DNA of 64,000 nt from Pseudalkalibacillus sp. SCS-8 (GTDB lineage Bacteria > Bacillota > Bacilli > Bacillales > Fictibacillaceae): the NCBI RefSeq assembly GCF_040126055.1, contig NZ_CP143541.1, positions 124,001-188,000 on the forward strand, read 5' to 3'. Within the stretch, counting starts at the first letter, position 1, and each line of letters starts with the position of its first letter. This document shows, one piece after another, positions 33,260-44,094 of this stretch. Position numbers and translations under genes: made by a program. The notes beneath the pieces are model-generated. The model was not told the DNA's origin. It ran no database searches and saw only the letters and a list, made by a program, of their open reading frames with translations.

Positions 33260-34548
33260 TGTTCCGTACAATCTCCAATATTATGCGCGTAAGTGATATA
33301 AGAAACAAAGTGTTGTTTACACTAGCAATGCTTGTCATCTTTCGAATTGGAACATTCATTCCAGTTCCGAACGTAGACAAAACAGCAATGGATATTCAAA
33401 ACCAAATGAACGTATTCGGATTCTTGAATACGTTTGGTGGCGGAGCCCTGCAAAACTATTCCATTTTTGCAATGGGAATCATGCCATACATCACAGCATC
33501 AATCATCGTACAGTTACTACAGATGGATGTTGTGCCAAAGTTCACCGAATGGTCCAAGCAAGGTGAAGCTGGGCGACGTAAGCTCACTCAATTCACCCGT
33601 TACGGTACGATCGTACTTGGATTCATCCAAGCGATTGGGATGTCGATCGGTTTCAACAACTTGTTCCCTGGACTCATTCCAAATCCAAGTATTCCGACGT
33701 ATCTCATGATCGCCCTCATTCTTACTGCTGGAACTGCATTCTTGATGTGGTTAGGTGAGCAGATCACTGCTCATGGTGTAGGAAACGGTATTTCAATCCT
33801 GATTTTCGCTGGTATCGTAGCCGCGGTTCCAGGTGCGGTGAACCAATTCTATGCCCAACAGTTTGAGGGAACGGATCAGTCAATCTTCATCGGAGTTGTG
33901 AAAGTTCTCTTGCTAGTACTCGCTGTTATTGCATTGACGGTCTTCGTAATCTTCGTTCAGCAAGGTTTACGTAAGATACCAATCCAATACGCAAAGCGTG
34001 TGGTCAACAACAAGCCGGTTGGAGGACAACAAACACATCTTCCGATCAAGGTGAACGCTGCAGGGGTAATTCCGGTCATCTTCGCAATCTCTCTGATCAT
34101 TGCACCGCCAACAATTGCGGGATTCTTTGATGAGAATGCAGTGACCCGATTTATCAATGAAACTTTTGATTATACGACGCCGGTGGGAATGATCGTTTAC
34201 TCGGCCTTGATCATCGGATTCACGTATTTCTATACATTTATTCAGGTCAATCCTGAGCAAATGGCAGAGAACTTGAAGAAACAAGGCGGATACATTCCGG
34301 GAATCCGTCCAGGAAAGAACACGGAAACGTACATTGTACGTATCCTGTATCGCCTGACATTCGTCGGTGCAATTTTCTTGGCGCTTGTTTCGATTCTGCC
34401 GATCTTCTTCATCAAGTTCGCCAATCTTCCACAAGCACTTCAAATCGGCGGTACCAGCCTTTTGATTGTGGTCGGTGTAGCACTTGATTCAATGAAACAA
34501 ATCGAAAGCCAATTAATTAAACGTCATTATAAAGGCTTCATTAAATAA
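33259..34548 (+). CDS. secY: Preprotein translocase channel SecY
   Basis: Central membrane channel for protein export and insertion. 429 residues with ten predicted transmembrane helices, the plug region after TM1 (IFRIGTFIPVPNVD), cytosolic loops with AGRRKLTQFTRYGT and the C-terminal loop YIPGIRPGKNTETYI. Translation coupled to rplO. Followed by a hairpin and then adk-map, the standard arrangement. Confidence 0.98.
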   Translation: MFRTISNIMRVSDIRNKVLFTLAMLVIFRIGTFIPVPNVDKTAMDIQNQMNVFGFLNTFGGGALQNYSIFAMGIMPYITASIIVQLLQMDVVPKFTEWSKQGEAGRRKLTQFTRYGTIVLGFIQAIGMSIGFNNLFPGLIPNPSIPTYLMIALILTAGTAFLMWLGEQITAHGVGNGISILIFAGIVAAVPGAVNQFYAQQFEGTDQSIFIGVVKVLLLVLAVIALTVFVIFVQQGLRKIPIQYAKRVVNNKPVGGQQTHLPIKVNAAGVIPVIFAISLIIAPPTIAGFFDENAVTRFINETFDYTTPVGMIVYSALIIGFTYFYTFIQVNPEQMAENLKKQGGYIPGIRPGKNTETYIVRILYRLTFVGAIFLALVSILPIFFIKFANLPQALQIGGTSLLIVVGVALDSMKQIESQLIKRHYKGFIK

Positions 34549-34582
34549 AGAGAATAGGGGATACCAGTCATTCCCGTTCTCT
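34549..34582 (+). other. Hairpin between secY and adk
   Basis: AGAGAA + GGGGAT pairs with ATTCCC + TTCTCT in two stacked helices directly after the secY stop. No T-tract follows (TGACAATG), so it is likely an mRNA 3'-protecting or processing element, not a terminator. Confidence 0.5.
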
Positions 34583-34618
34583 TGACAATGTACGTTTGTG
34601 ACCGTATGGAGGGATTAG

Positions 34619-35268
<650 letters not shown>

Positions 35269-35269
<1 letters not shown>

Positions 35270-36015
35270 TGATCATCTCAAAGACACCGCGAGAAATAGA
35301 GATCATGCGGGAAGCTGGGAAGATTGTTGCCTTGACGCATAAGGAGCTCCAGAAACACATCAAGCCAGGGGTGACGACCAAAGAACTCGACGCCATCGCC
35401 GAAGAGTTTATTCGTAAGCACGATGCAATTCCTTCTTTTAAAGGCTATAATGGTTTTACAGGAAGTATATGTGCATCCGTAAACGAAGAGCTGGTACATG
35501 GCATCCCGGGTAAGAAAGTGTTGAAAGATGGAGACATCATTTCCATCGATATCGGTGCGAAATACAACGGATATCATGGAGATTCAGCTTGGACTTACGG
35601 TGTCGGGGAAATTTCCGACGAGAACCAACATCTTTTAGAGGTAACCGAACAATCGTTATATAAAGGTCTTGCGGAGGCGAAACCTGGAGAAAGACTTACG
35701 AACATCTCCCATGCGATCCAATCGTATGTTGAAGCTGAAGGCTTTTCCGTTGTACGTGAATACGTCGGCCACGGAGTCGGACAGAATCTTCACGAGGATC
35801 CGCAAATCCCGCATTTTGGACCGCCAGGAAAAGGACCGAGGTTAAAACCAGGAATGGTTCTAGCCATTGAACCGATGGTAAACGCAGGATCACGATATGT
35901 TCGAACATTAGCAGATAACTGGACCGTCGTAACGCAGGATGGTAAGAACTGTGCGCATTTCGAGCATACCATTGCCATTCTTGAAGATGGTTATGAAATC
36001 TTAACAAAAGCCTAA
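35269..36015 (+). CDS. map: Methionine aminopeptidase type I
   Basis: Removes N-terminal Met from nascent proteins; dimetal pita-bread fold. 248 residues. Ligands are seen in [20 protein letters not shown] (two Asp), the His of [16 protein letters not shown], and Glu in AIEPMV and HFEHTIAI. No N-terminal zinc-finger extension. Translation coupled to adk by TAATG. Confidence 0.97.
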
Positions 36016-36028
36016 GTGAAGGTGATAA

Positions 36029-36352
36029 ATGGTGAGTGAATCCGAGCCGATACCGCAAATTGGACAATTCGTTCATATCTTGCGGGGGCGGGACGCTGGT
36101 CAAATCAATGTAATTGTGGGAATCGTGGACGAGAAATTTGTCCTCATTGCTGACGGTGATAAACGAAAATATGACCGAGCTAAAAAGAAGAACATCAATC
36201 ATCTTGAGCTGTTTCAATATATTTCGCCCGAAGTTAAGCGAAGCATCGATGAAACAGGACGTGTAACAAACGGTAAATTGCGTTTCGCCGTGTCGAAATT
36301 CTTGAATGATCAAGCGAATATGCTTGAGAAGGGAGAACAAATCGATGGCTAA
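36029..36352 (+). CDS. KOW-domain RNA-binding protein (YbzG/L14e-like)
   Basis: 107-residue protein of the L14e-like KOW family found between map and infA in Bacillaceae. The KOW-type N-terminal half contains [20 protein letters not shown]; the C-terminal half is basic and helical. Function unknown; an RNA or ribosome role is inferred from fold and operon. Start ATG 36029 or GTG 36032: AAGGTGA at 36019-36025 fits the GTG better. Its 3' end overlaps infA by 8 nt. Confidence 0.8.
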   Translation: MVSESEPIPQIGQFVHILRGRDAGQINVIVGIVDEKFVLIADGDKRKYDRAKKKNINHLELFQYISPEVKRSIDETGRVTNGKLRFAVSKFLNDQANMLEKGEQIDG

Positions 36353-36563
36353 AGAAGATGTAATCGAGGTTGAAGGTACCGTTATCGAGCCACTGCCGAA
36401 CGCTATGTTCCGAGTAGAGCTTGAAAATGGTCACAAAATCTTAGCTCACGTTTCTGGTAAGATTCGTATGCATTATATTCGCATTCTGCCAGGCGATAAA
36501 GTTACCGTAGAATTGTCTCCGTACGATCTATCTCGTGGACGTATCACGTATCGATATAAGTAA
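36345..36563 (+). CDS. infA: Translation initiation factor IF-1
   Basis: OB-fold factor occupying the A site during initiation. 72 residues, the exact usual length: [20 protein letters not shown] and [23 protein letters not shown] 36345 with AAGGGAGAA lies inside the end of the KOW gene; upstream in-frame codons from 36306 are rejected. Confidence 0.97.
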   Translation: MAKEDVIEVEGTVIEPLPNAMFRVELENGHKILAHVSGKIRMHYIRILPGDKVTVELSPYDLSRGRITYRYK

Positions 36564-36848
<285 letters not shown>

Positions 36849-36868
36849 AGAACAGGAGGTGCACATAC

Positions 36869-37234
36869 ATGGCACGTATTGCAGGAATTGATATCCCTCG
36901 TGACAAACGAGTTGTGATTTCACTAACGTATATCTATGGCATCGGAAAATCTACTGCTCAGGACATTCTTGCTGAAGCTGGTGTTTCTGAAGAAACGCGC
37001 GTAAGAGACCTGACAGAAGAAGAATTGACAAAGATCCGTGATATCGTTGACCGCTTCAAAGTTGAAGGTGACCTTCGTCGTGAAGTATCCCTTAACATCA
37101 AGCGTCTAATCGAGATCGGAAGCTACAGAGGTATCCGTCACCGTCGTGGTCTTCCAGTTCGCGGACAAAAAACGAAAAACAACTCTCGTACGCGTAAAGG
37201 CCCACGTCGTACAGTTGCGAATAAGAAGAAATAG
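36869..37234 (+). CDS. rpsM: 30S ribosomal protein S13
   Basis: Head protein contacting L5 (bridge B1b) and P-site tRNA through its tail. 121 residues, with [20 protein letters not shown], the HhH-like motif and the basic tail [23 protein letters not shown] 36869 with AGGAGGTG. Confidence 0.97.
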   Translation: MARIAGIDIPRDKRVVISLTYIYGIGKSTAQDILAEAGVSEETRVRDLTEEELTKIRDIVDRFKVEGDLRREVSLNIKRLIEIGSYRGIRHRRGLPVRGQKTKNNSRTRKGPRRTVANKKK

Positions 37235-37252
37235 TAAGGGAGGTATACTCAC

Positions 37253-37648
37253 ATGGCTAAGCAACGTAAAACAAACACTCGTAAGAAAAAAGTGAAAAAG
37301 AATATTGAGAGTGGAATTGCACACATCCGTTCCACTTTCAACAACACGATCGTTACAATCACTGACACTCACGGGAATGCAGTTTCTTGGGCTTCTTCCG
37401 GCAACCTTGGATTCAAAGGCTCTCGTAAATCCACTCCATTTGCTGCGCAAATGGCAGCCGAAACAGCTGGGAAAACTGCACAGGAACACGGTATGAAAAC
37501 CCTCGAAGTTACAGTTAAAGGCCCTGGTGCTGGACGTGAAGCGGCTATCCGTGCACTTCAAGCTGTAGGTCTTGAGGTAACAGCGATCCGTGACGTAACA
37601 CCAGTTCCTCATAATGGATGCCGTCCACCAAAACGTCGTCGTGTCTAA
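37253..37648 (+). CDS. rpsK: 30S ribosomal protein S11
   Basis: Platform protein near the E-site codon. 131 residues: basic N-terminus with [20 protein letters not shown] and C-terminal [19 protein letters not shown], both standard. ATG 37253 after GGGAGGT. A 181-nt gap with a hairpin precedes rpoA. Confidence 0.97.
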   Translation: MAKQRKTNTRKKKVKKNIESGIAHIRSTFNNTIVTITDTHGNAVSWASSGNLGFKGSRKSTPFAAQMAAETAGKTAQEHGMKTLEVTVKGPGAGREAAIRALQAVGLEVTAIRDVTPVPHNGCRPPKRRRV

Positions 37649-37773
37649 TGCTTGAGGTTTAATTCCTTAAGTATTACAATTTGGAAACCTGTCTATAATG
37701 GTTATGTATGAACGATATTTGATCATTGCATAATAATAGGTTACTGATAAGAAACACCTATTTATGGGAATTT

Positions 37774-37798
37774 CGGTTAGATCGACGGGGTCTAGCCG
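37774..37798 (+). other. Hairpin in rpsK-rpoA gap
   Basis: CGGTTAGA pairs with TCTAGCCG (one G-T pair) over a 9-nt loop, 16 nt before the rpoA binding site. The gap (37649-37829) also has TATAAT at 37694-37699 without a matching -35, so no promoter is claimed. Confidence 0.45.
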
Positions 37799-37829
37799 AG
37801 GTTCGACGTTTTGAAGGAGGGTTTGTTGA

Positions 37830-38774
37830 ATGATTGAAATCGAAAAGCCAAGGATTGAAACGGTAGAGCTCAGTGACGATGCAACGTATGGGAAATTTGT
37901 TGTTGAACCTCTCGAGCGTGGATACGGGATCACGTTGGGCAACTCGTTACGCCGTATTCTTTTGTCTTCCCTACCAGGGGCAGCAGTAACCTCCGTACAA
38001 ATCAACGGAGTATTGCATGAATTCTCAACGATTGATGGTGTCGTCGAAGACGTTACAACTGTCATCCTGAGCCTTAAGAAGCTTGCGTTGAAAATCTACT
38101 CTGAAGAAGAGAAGACCCTTGAAATTGATGTTCAAGGACCAGGAACCGTTACTGCAGCAGATATTACGCATGATAGTGATGTAGAAGTGTTGAACCCTGA
38201 TCTTCATATCGCTACTCTTTCTGAGGACGCACATCTTCAGATGAAAATCACTGCTGTACGTGGACGTGGCTATGTACCTGCTGAAGGAAATAAGAGTGAA
38301 GAACAAGCTATCGGAGTCATTCCGATCGACTCGATCTTTACACCTGTTTCCCGCGTGAACTATCAGGTTGAGAATACCCGTATCGGCCAAGTCACAAACT
38401 ATGACAAACTAACCCTCGATGTTTGGACAGATGGTAGTATTCGACCTGAAGAAGCTGTTTCGCTTGGAGCTAAGATCGTTACTGAACATTTGAATATTTT
38501 CGTAGGATTGACAGATCAAGCGCAAAAAGCAGAAATCATGGTTGAAAAAGAAGAAGACCAGAAGGAAAAAGTTCTCGAGATGACGATTGAGGAACTCGAT
38601 CTTTCCGTACGCTCTTACAACTGTCTAAAGCGTGCTGGCATCAACACGGTTCAAGAGCTTACACAGAAGTCTGAAGAAGACATGATGAAAGTTCGAAACC
38701 TCGGTAAGAAGTCATTGGAAGAAGTCCAGGAGAAGTTAGAAGAGCTTGGACTTGGTTTGCGTAACGAAGAATAA
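37830..38774 (+). CDS. rpoA: RNA polymerase alpha subunit
   Basis: Dimerising scaffold of RNA polymerase; its C-terminal domain contacts UP elements and activators. 314 residues: N-terminal dimer domain ([20 protein letters not shown]), linker about 230-245, and C-terminal domain with [20 protein letters not shown] and [15 protein letters not shown] 37830 after GAAGGAGGG. Lies between rpsK and rplQ as in other Bacillus. Confidence 0.98.
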   Translation: MIEIEKPRIETVELSDDATYGKFVVEPLERGYGITLGNSLRRILLSSLPGAAVTSVQINGVLHEFSTIDGVVEDVTTVILSLKKLALKIYSEEEKTLEIDVQGPGTVTAADITHDSDVEVLNPDLHIATLSEDAHLQMKITAVRGRGYVPAEGNKSEEQAIGVIPIDSIFTPVSRVNYQVENTRIGQVTNYDKLTLDVWTDGSIRPEEAVSLGAKIVTEHLNIFVGLTDQAQKAEIMVEKEEDQKEKVLEMTIEELDLSVRSYNCLKRAGINTVQELTQKSEEDMMKVRNLGKKSLEEVQEKLEELGLGLRNEE

Positions 38775-38818
38775 GAGCGAAGAGATATAAAGAATATTAA
38801 AAGAAGGAGGGACCTCTC

Positions 38819-39181
38819 ATGGCTTACCAAAAGTTAGGTCGTGTATCATCAGCACGAAAAGCTTTACTCCGTGATCTAGCAACAGATCTAATCATCAACG
38901 AACGTATTGAAACAACTGAAGCTAAAGCGAAAGAGCTTCGTTCAGTCGTTGAGAAGATGATTACACTTGGCAAACGTGGTGACCTTCATGCTCGCCGTCA
39001 AGCTGCTGCATTCGTACGTAATGAAGTAGCGAACGAAGAGTCTGGAGAAGGTGCAATCCAGAAGCTGTTTACAGACATCGCTTCTCGCTATGAAGAACGC
39101 CAAGGTGGTTATACTCGCATTCAGAAGATTGGTCCTCGCCGCGGCGATGGTGCACCAATGGTTATTATTGAACTTGTTTAA
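38819..39181 (+). CDS. rplQ: 50S ribosomal protein L17
   Basis: Large-subunit protein near the tunnel exit. 120 residues, with [20 protein letters not shown] and the C-terminal [23 protein letters not shown] 38819 with AAGGAGGG. Last gene of the superoperon, followed by a terminator. Confidence 0.97.
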   Translation: MAYQKLGRVSSARKALLRDLATDLIINERIETTEAKAKELRSVVEKMITLGKRGDLHARRQAAAFVRNEVANEESGEGAIQKLFTDIASRYEERQGGYTRIQKIGPRRGDGAPMVIIELV

Positions 39182-39214
39182 TCAACAACAAATTCATGTG
39201 CAATAACATCGACG

Positions 39215-39265
39215 AAAAGGGCGGGACAGAATCGACTTAAGATGCTGCTTCTATGCCCTTTTTTT
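39215..39265 (+). terminator. S10-spc-alpha superoperon terminator
   Basis: AAAAGGGC (39215-39222) pairs with GCCCTTTT (39255-39262), with internal ACAGAA/TTCT pairing, followed by a T run to 39265. Confidence 0.82.
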
Positions 39266-39282
39266 CGTACCTTTAAAATATT

Positions 39283-39516
39283 GGCTTTGTTAATGAATGT
39301 TGAGAATCTTTTTAATCGCTACAGGCGGACGCTTTCCGCGGGCAACACTTCAGCCTCACTTCCACAGGATGTGGTGACTTCGACGTTCACCATAGGACGT
39401 GGTGGCTTTTAGTCGAAGATCCTTAATGCCTAGCCCGGCGGGGTCTTCAGTTGTTGCTTTTCCCGCAGGAGTCGCCGCCCTACGCTCTTAAATATTCTCT
39501 GTAGTGTAACCGAGCC
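39283..39516 (+). mobile_element. MITE-like palindromic element, 234 bp
   Basis: Non-coding element with terminal inverted repeats GGCTTTGTTA / TAACCGAGCC and subterminal inverted repeats (GGCGGACGCTTTCCGCGGGC on the left against CCCGCAGGAGTCGCCGCC on the right). Flanking 8-mers AAAATATT (39275-39282) and AATATATT (39517-39524) match at 7 of 8 positions, consistent with a slightly decayed 8-bp target duplication. The left 32 nt around 39322 match the element at 56857 with one change. No transposase gene is in the window. Confidence 0.72.
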
Positions 39517-39615
39517 AATATATTATTGAAACGTTCAAAGCGACAAAGGTTCCATTCCGCTTGGCATTCCCTTGCAAAGGCATGGTGAATGCCTTGTTTT
39601 CTTTAATAGATAGAC

Positions 39616-39643
39616 TTGAAATCAAATAATTTTAAGATAAATT
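39616..39643 (+). promoter_or_regulatory. Weak candidate promoter for ecfA1
   Basis: TTGAAA (39616-39621), 16-nt spacer, TAAATT (39638-39643). It is the best candidate between the MITE and ecfA1. A hairpin GGCATTC/GAATGCC (39563-39593) precedes it and could be a residual terminator. Confidence 0.35.
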
Positions 39644-39761
39644 TCAGAAGACATCTCATGGGATGAAACGGTTTAGATCCTTGAGGTCGATTGAACAAAG
39701 ATACAGCAAGAGATGAGTGGAGGGCGCGTTCTTTGTGACGGGCTAAGAGGAGGATTCAGCA

Positions 39762-40601
39762 ATGAAAGAATTGATTCGCGTCCAGGATGTTTCTTTCCAA
39801 TACGATGCGGATGGACCATACCAGTTAAAGGATATCAATTTGACCATTCAACGTGGCGAATGGGTTTCAATCGTCGGCCATAATGGATCAGGGAAGTCTA
39901 CACTGGCTAAACTCCTGAATGGTTTATTGATTCCAAGGCAAGGCAAAGTGACAATTGAAGATAAAGCAACTGATCAAGAAGAGCTCCTATGGGAGATTCG
40001 AAAAGAGGTCGGGATGGTCTTCCAAAATCCAGACAATCAATTCGTCGGAACAACCGTCAAGGATGATGTAGCATTCGGTTTAGAAAACAACGGCATTCCG
40101 CGCGAAGAAATGATTGAGAGGATTGAAAAGGCCCTTCGTAAAGTACAGATGACTGGGTATGAAAACCAAGAGCCTCATCAATTATCTGGTGGGCAAAAGC
40201 AAAGAGTGGCGATTGCAGGGGTACTCGCACAGAAACCATCTGTCATCATTCTGGATGAGGCAACCAGCATGTTGGATCCGAGAGGACGTCGTGAAGTCCA
40301 TGAAACGATCCGTGAGTTAAACGAGAAGGATGGGATAACTGTCCTTGCCATCACTCACGACTTGGAGGAAGCGATCCAGTCTGACCGGATCATTGTCATG
40401 AAGCAAGGGGAAATCATCTCGACTGGTGAACCTCGGAAAGTTTTCCGAGACACAGACTTATTGATGGATGCTGGTCTTGAATTGCCATTTTCATTAAAGG
40501 TCCAGGAGAAATTGTTGGAGAAAGGGATCCGATTACCTGAACCAACGTTAACTCAATCAGAATTGGTGGATGCATTATGGAACTATCGACAAAGCAATTA
40601 G
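39762..40601 (+). CDS. ecfA1: ECF transporter ATPase A1
   Basis: ABC ATPase of the shared energising module of energy-coupling factor transporters, which serve several vitamin-binding S components. 279 residues: Walker A GHNGSGKST (39-47), Q-loop in FQNPDNQF, signature LSGGQKQR, Walker B VIILDEATS and the H-loop in ITHDLEE. ATG 39762 after GAGGAGG. Overlaps ecfA2 by 25 nt; no S-component gene is adjacent, which fits a group II module. Confidence 0.96.
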   Translation: MKELIRVQDVSFQYDADGPYQLKDINLTIQRGEWVSIVGHNGSGKSTLAKLLNGLLIPRQGKVTIEDKATDQEELLWEIRKEVGMVFQNPDNQFVGTTVKDDVAFGLENNGIPREEMIERIEKALRKVQMTGYENQEPHQLSGGQKQRVAIAGVLAQKPSVIILDEATSMLDPRGRREVHETIRELNEKDGITVLAITHDLEEAIQSDRIIVMKQGEIISTGEPRKVFRDTDLLMDAGLELPFSLKVQEKLLEKGIRLPEPTLTQSELVDALWNYRQSN

Positions 40602-41443
40602 CACATATCTACAGTGAAGGTACCCCGAAAGAGCACCGAGCCTTGTATGATGTTTCAATTGATGTTCCACCTGGAAGCTTTTACGCGATCATCGGTCATA
40701 CTGGATCCGGTAAATCGACACTGATCCAGCATTTGAACGGACTGTTGAAGCCAACCGCTGGGTCCGTTCACATTGGGAAAACAACCATCAGAGCAAATGA
40801 AAAAGCCAGTCGGTTGAAGGATGTCCGTAAGCGTGTAGGGATGGTATTCCAATACCCTGAACACCAGCTTTTTGAAGAAACGATAGAAAAGGATATCTGC
40901 TTTGGACCATTGAACTTCGGTGTAGGAGAGAAGGAAGCAAAACGTCGGGCGAAGGAAACTCTTGAGCTCGTTGGACTCAACGAAGAGTTTCTCCAGCGTT
41001 CTCCCTTTGAATTGAGCGGCGGTCAAATGCGACGCGTCGCGATTGCAGGAGTCCTTGCGATGAATCCGGAGGTATTGATCCTGGATGAGCCGACAGCTGG
41101 TCTTGATCCAAGCGGGCAACGTGAAATGATGGAACTGTTCATCGGCCTACAAAGAGAAAAGAATATCACGATCATACTCGTGACACACAGCATGGAGGAT
41201 GCGGCAAGATATGCCGATCATTTGATTGTCATGGCAAGCGGAACGATATACATGCAGGGAACACCAGCAAAAATCTTCCGTCAAGGGGACAAGCTCCATG
41301 AAATCGGTCTCGACATTCCAGAATCGACCTTATTCATAAAAAAACTTCAAGAGCGTTTCGGTACCACATTTGATGAAGGCTACACACTTGAAGAAGCGGT
41401 CGATCTAGTGGATCGTGTTTTGAAGGCGGGGACACCATCATGA
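40577..41443 (+). CDS. ecfA2: ECF transporter ATPase A2
   Basis: Second, non-identical ATPase of the module, pairing with EcfA1. 288 residues: Walker [10 protein letters not shown] (40-48), [10 protein letters not shown], signature LSGGQMRR, Walker [14 protein letters not shown] and VTHSMED. Starts inside ecfA1 and overlaps ecfT by 4 nt (ATGA), so the three subunits are likely made in fixed ratio. Confidence 0.96.
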   Translation: MELSTKQLAHIYSEGTPKEHRALYDVSIDVPPGSFYAIIGHTGSGKSTLIQHLNGLLKPTAGSVHIGKTTIRANEKASRLKDVRKRVGMVFQYPEHQLFEETIEKDICFGPLNFGVGEKEAKRRAKETLELVGLNEEFLQRSPFELSGGQMRRVAIAGVLAMNPEVLILDEPTAGLDPSGQREMMELFIGLQREKNITIILVTHSMEDAARYADHLIVMASGTIYMQGTPAKIFRQGDKLHEIGLDIPESTLFIKKLQERFGTTFDEGYTLEEAVDLVDRVLKAGTPS

Positions 41444-42237
41444 TGGAAAACGTAATCATTGGTCAATATATTCCTGGACAATCCTTGATTCATCGAATGG
41501 ATCCGAGAGCAAAGCTTATTGCGGTATTCTTTTATGTCATCATCGTATTTCTTGCGAACAATTGGCTCACTTATGGCTTATTAGGTGCTTTTACAATCGG
41601 GACGGCACTTCTATCACGTGTACCGATCTCTTTTTTGATTAAAGGCTTGAAGCCGATATTATGGATCATTCTCTTTACGATGATTCTCCATTTATTCATG
41701 ACGAAAGAGGGTCCTGTCTTATTCGACCTCGGATGGACGACCATTCATGAAGGGGGAGTCGTTCAAGGTGTTTATATTGCAATGAGGCTATTATTCCTTA
41801 TTATTCTTACATCGTTACTAACCTTGACGACGACACCGATTGATATCACGGATGGTATTGAGAGTGTCCTGTCTCCATTGAAAAAGCTGAAGTTCCCGGT
41901 ACATGAATTTGCATTGATGATGTCGATTTCCTTGCGGTTCATCCCTACTCTTCTTCAGGAAACCGAGAAAATCATGAAAGCCCAATCAGCAAGAGGGGCT
42001 GAATTTTCAAGTGGACCGATTAAGGAAAGGGTGAAGGCTTTTGTGCCTTTGCTGGTGCCTTTATTCGTCAGTGCATTTAAACGGGCTGAGGACCTGGCAC
42101 TAGCTATGGAAGCAAGAGGATACCGTGGAGGAGAAGGACGGACGAAGCTCAGGCTGCTCCAGTGGCAGTCAATTGATACACTCGGTCTCGCAAGCATAGG
42201 ATTATTGATTATCCTTTTATTCATATTTCGATCATAG
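41440..42237 (+). CDS. ecfT: ECF transporter transmembrane subunit T
   Basis: Membrane scaffold that couples the two ATPases to S components. 265 residues with several hydrophobic helices (about 25-45, 60-80, 105-130, 245-262) and the family coupling motifs around [10 protein letters not shown] and [14 protein letters not shown] overlap with ecfA2. truA follows closely. Confidence 0.95.
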   Translation: MMENVIIGQYIPGQSLIHRMDPRAKLIAVFFYVIIVFLANNWLTYGLLGAFTIGTALLSRVPISFLIKGLKPILWIILFTMILHLFMTKEGPVLFDLGWTTIHEGGVVQGVYIAMRLLFLIILTSLLTLTTTPIDITDGIESVLSPLKKLKFPVHEFALMMSISLRFIPTLLQETEKIMKAQSARGAEFSSGPIKERVKAFVPLLVPLFVSAFKRAEDLALAMEARGYRGGEGRTKLRLLQWQSIDTLGLASIGLLIILLFIFRS

Positions 42238-42249
42238 AAGGTGACAGTA

Positions 42250-42999
42250 TTGAAACGAATGAGCGGCATCCTCAGTTATGATGGAACGAATTTTTCAGGC
42301 TATCAGGTCCAGCCGGATCAACGAACGGTTCAAGGAGAATTGGAGCAAGTCCTGCAACGTATGCATAAAGGGCAGATTGTGAAAACAACTGCCTCCGGGA
42401 GGACGGATACGGGCGTCCACGCGATGGGACAGGTCTTCCATTTCGATACGCCGTTGTCAATTGAACCCGATGGTTGGAAACGTGCTTTGAATACGTTGCT
42501 TCCGAGTGATATCCGTCTCGTTTCAATACAGGAAGTCAGCCCGGATTTCCATGCCCGGTTCGATGTGGATGCAAAAGAATACCGTTATCGGATTTTACGA
42601 TCATTGGACGAAGATGTATTCCGCAGAAATCAGACGTACCATTATCCTTATCCGTTAGATGTAGGGAACATGAGGACCGCTGCCTTGGAGTTAATCGGTG
42701 AACATGATTTTACGTCTTTTTGCTCAGCTAAAACTGAAGTTGCGGATAAGGTCAGGAAGATCTTTGAACTGGAGCTTATAGAATCCGGAGATGAGCTCAT
42801 TTTACGTATCAAGGGAAACGGCTTTCTCTACAACATGGTCCGTATTATCGTCGGTACATTGTTGGAGATCGGGAATGGACACCGTCCACCTGATGAGGTC
42901 GTCGAAATACTTGAAGCGAAGGATCGAGATGCCGCTGGAAAGACTGCACCTGGACATGGATTGTATCTTTGGAAAGTCTTTTACAAAAAAGATGAATAA
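42250..42999 (+). CDS. truA: tRNA pseudouridine(38-40) synthase
   Basis: Isomerises uridines 38-40 in the anticodon arm of many tRNAs. 249 residues; catalytic Asp in SGRTDTGVHA (D53), plus FHARFDVDAKEYRYRI and GNGFLYNMVRIIVGTLL. TTG 42250 is preferred: AAGGTGA at 42238-42244 fits it, and the in-frame GTG at 42241 lies inside that site. End of the ecf operon, as in B. subtilis. Confidence 0.93.
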   Translation: MKRMSGILSYDGTNFSGYQVQPDQRTVQGELEQVLQRMHKGQIVKTTASGRTDTGVHAMGQVFHFDTPLSIEPDGWKRALNTLLPSDIRLVSIQEVSPDFHARFDVDAKEYRYRILRSLDEDVFRRNQTYHYPYPLDVGNMRTAALELIGEHDFTSFCSAKTEVADKVRKIFELELIESGDELILRIKGNGFLYNMVRIIVGTLLEIGNGHRPPDEVVEILEAKDRDAAGKTAPGHGLYLWKVFYKKDE

Positions 43000-43025
43000 T
43001 TTAGGAACAAATAAAAAGGACACAC

Positions 43026-43054
43026 TTGACATCGTTGTCTAATTATTATAAGAT
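43026..43054 (+). promoter_or_regulatory. Promoter of rplM-rpsI
   Basis: Perfect TTGACA (43026-43031), 17-nt spacer, TAAGAT (43049-43054). It leads into a leader of about 100 nt. Confidence 0.75.
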
Positions 43055-43061
43055 ATTCTTT

Positions 43062-43150
43062 GGTATTTCTGAAATCCACTAGCCCCGGATGAGGAAATCG
43101 TCGAAATGAAAACACGAATCGTAAATCAAATAGATTGATTAGCAAGCGAA
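43062..43150 (+). ncRNA. Probable L13 leader RNA
   Basis: The leader holds the segment TCCACTAGCCCCGGATGAGG followed by CGAAATGAAAACACGAA, resembling the L13 leader of Firmicutes ahead of rplM, thought to bind L13 for feedback control. The assignment rests on position and remembered consensus, not on a model search. Confidence 0.55.
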
Positions 43151-43170
43151 CGAAACAGGAGGGAAATGAA

Positions 43171-43605
43171 TTGCGTACCTATATGGCAAAGCCTAAAGAA
43201 GTAGAACGTAAATGGTATGTAGTAGATGCTGCTGGTAAGACTCTTGGTCGTCTTTCTACAGAAGTAGCTTCTATCCTACGCGGTAAGCATAAGCCGACTT
43301 ACACACCACATGTTGACACTGGTGACCACGTAATTGTATTGAATGCAAGCAAGATCGAATTGACTGGTAAAAAGATGTCTGACAAGCTTTACCACCGTCA
43401 TACTGGCCACCCAGGTGGACTACGTACAAGAACTGCACAGGAAATGCGTGACACGCGTCCTGAGCAAATGCTCGAGCTAGCGATTAAAGGAATGCTTCCT
43501 AAGAACAGCCTTGGTCGTAAGATGAGCAAAAAGCTTCATGTGTATGCTGGAAACGAACATCCACATCAAGCACAAAATCCTGAACAATACGAACTACGCG
43601 GATAA
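43171..43605 (+). CDS. rplM: 50S ribosomal protein L13
   Basis: Early-assembly large-subunit protein. 144 residues, with [20 protein letters not shown] and [16 protein letters not shown] typical. TTG 43171 with AGGAGGG 7 nt upstream gives [15 protein letters not shown], like family N-termini; ATG 43183 is an alternative. Paired with rpsI. Confidence 0.95.
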   Translation: MRTYMAKPKEVERKWYVVDAAGKTLGRLSTEVASILRGKHKPTYTPHVDTGDHVIVLNASKIELTGKKMSDKLYHRHTGHPGGLRTRTAQEMRDTRPEQMLELAIKGMLPKNSLGRKMSKKLHVYAGNEHPHQAQNPEQYELRG

Positions 43606-43623
43606 TAATAAGGAGGGTTTAAC

Positions 43624-44016
43624 TTGGCTCAAGTACAATATTACGGAACCGGCCGTCGTAAGCATTCTGTTGCTCGTGTACGTCTTGTACCTGGTGACGG
43701 ACGTTTCATGGTAAACGGTCGCGACCTTGACGAATTTTTCGGACTTGAAACATTAAAAGTTATCGCTAAACAACCGTTAGTTGAAACGGAAACAGAAGGC
43801 AAGTACGATGTACTTGTAAACGTTGATGGCGGTGGATACACTGGACAAGCTGGTGCAATCCGTCACGGTGTTGCTCGTGCACTTCTAGAAGTGGACCCTG
43901 AGTTCCGTCCAGCTCTTAAGAGCGCTGGATTCCTAACTCGTGACGCACGTATGAAAGAGCGTAAGAAGTACGGACTTAAAGGCGCTCGTCGTGCACCACA
44001 ATTCTCAAAGCGTTAA
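43624..44016 (+). CDS. rpsI: 30S ribosomal protein S9
   Basis: Head protein whose C-terminal KR tail touches P-site tRNA. 130 residues, with [20 protein letters not shown] and the C-terminal [12 protein letters not shown] start 43624 after AAGGAGGG (6-nt spacing). A strong terminator follows. Confidence 0.97.
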   Translation: MAQVQYYGTGRRKHSVARVRLVPGDGRFMVNGRDLDEFFGLETLKVIAKQPLVETETEGKYDVLVNVDGGGYTGQAGAIRHGVARALLEVDPEFRPALKSAGFLTRDARMKERKKYGLKGARRAPQFSKR

Positions 44017-44035
44017 TTTCATTTATACGCACACA

Positions 44036-44071
44036 AGACTCTCAACCATTTATGGTTGGGGGTCTTTTTTT
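44036..44071 (+). terminator. rpsI terminator
   Basis: A 13-bp stem AGACTCTCAACCA/TGGTTGGGGGTCT with loop TTTA, followed by TTTTTT. Confidence 0.9.
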
Positions 44072-44094
44072 GCAGAAGTTGTGGAGGTGTGGAA

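Noticed and set aside
37681..37699. TATAAT at 37694 as an rpoA promoter
   Set aside because: No -35 hexamer at a usable distance; TTGGAA at 37681 is only 7 nt away.
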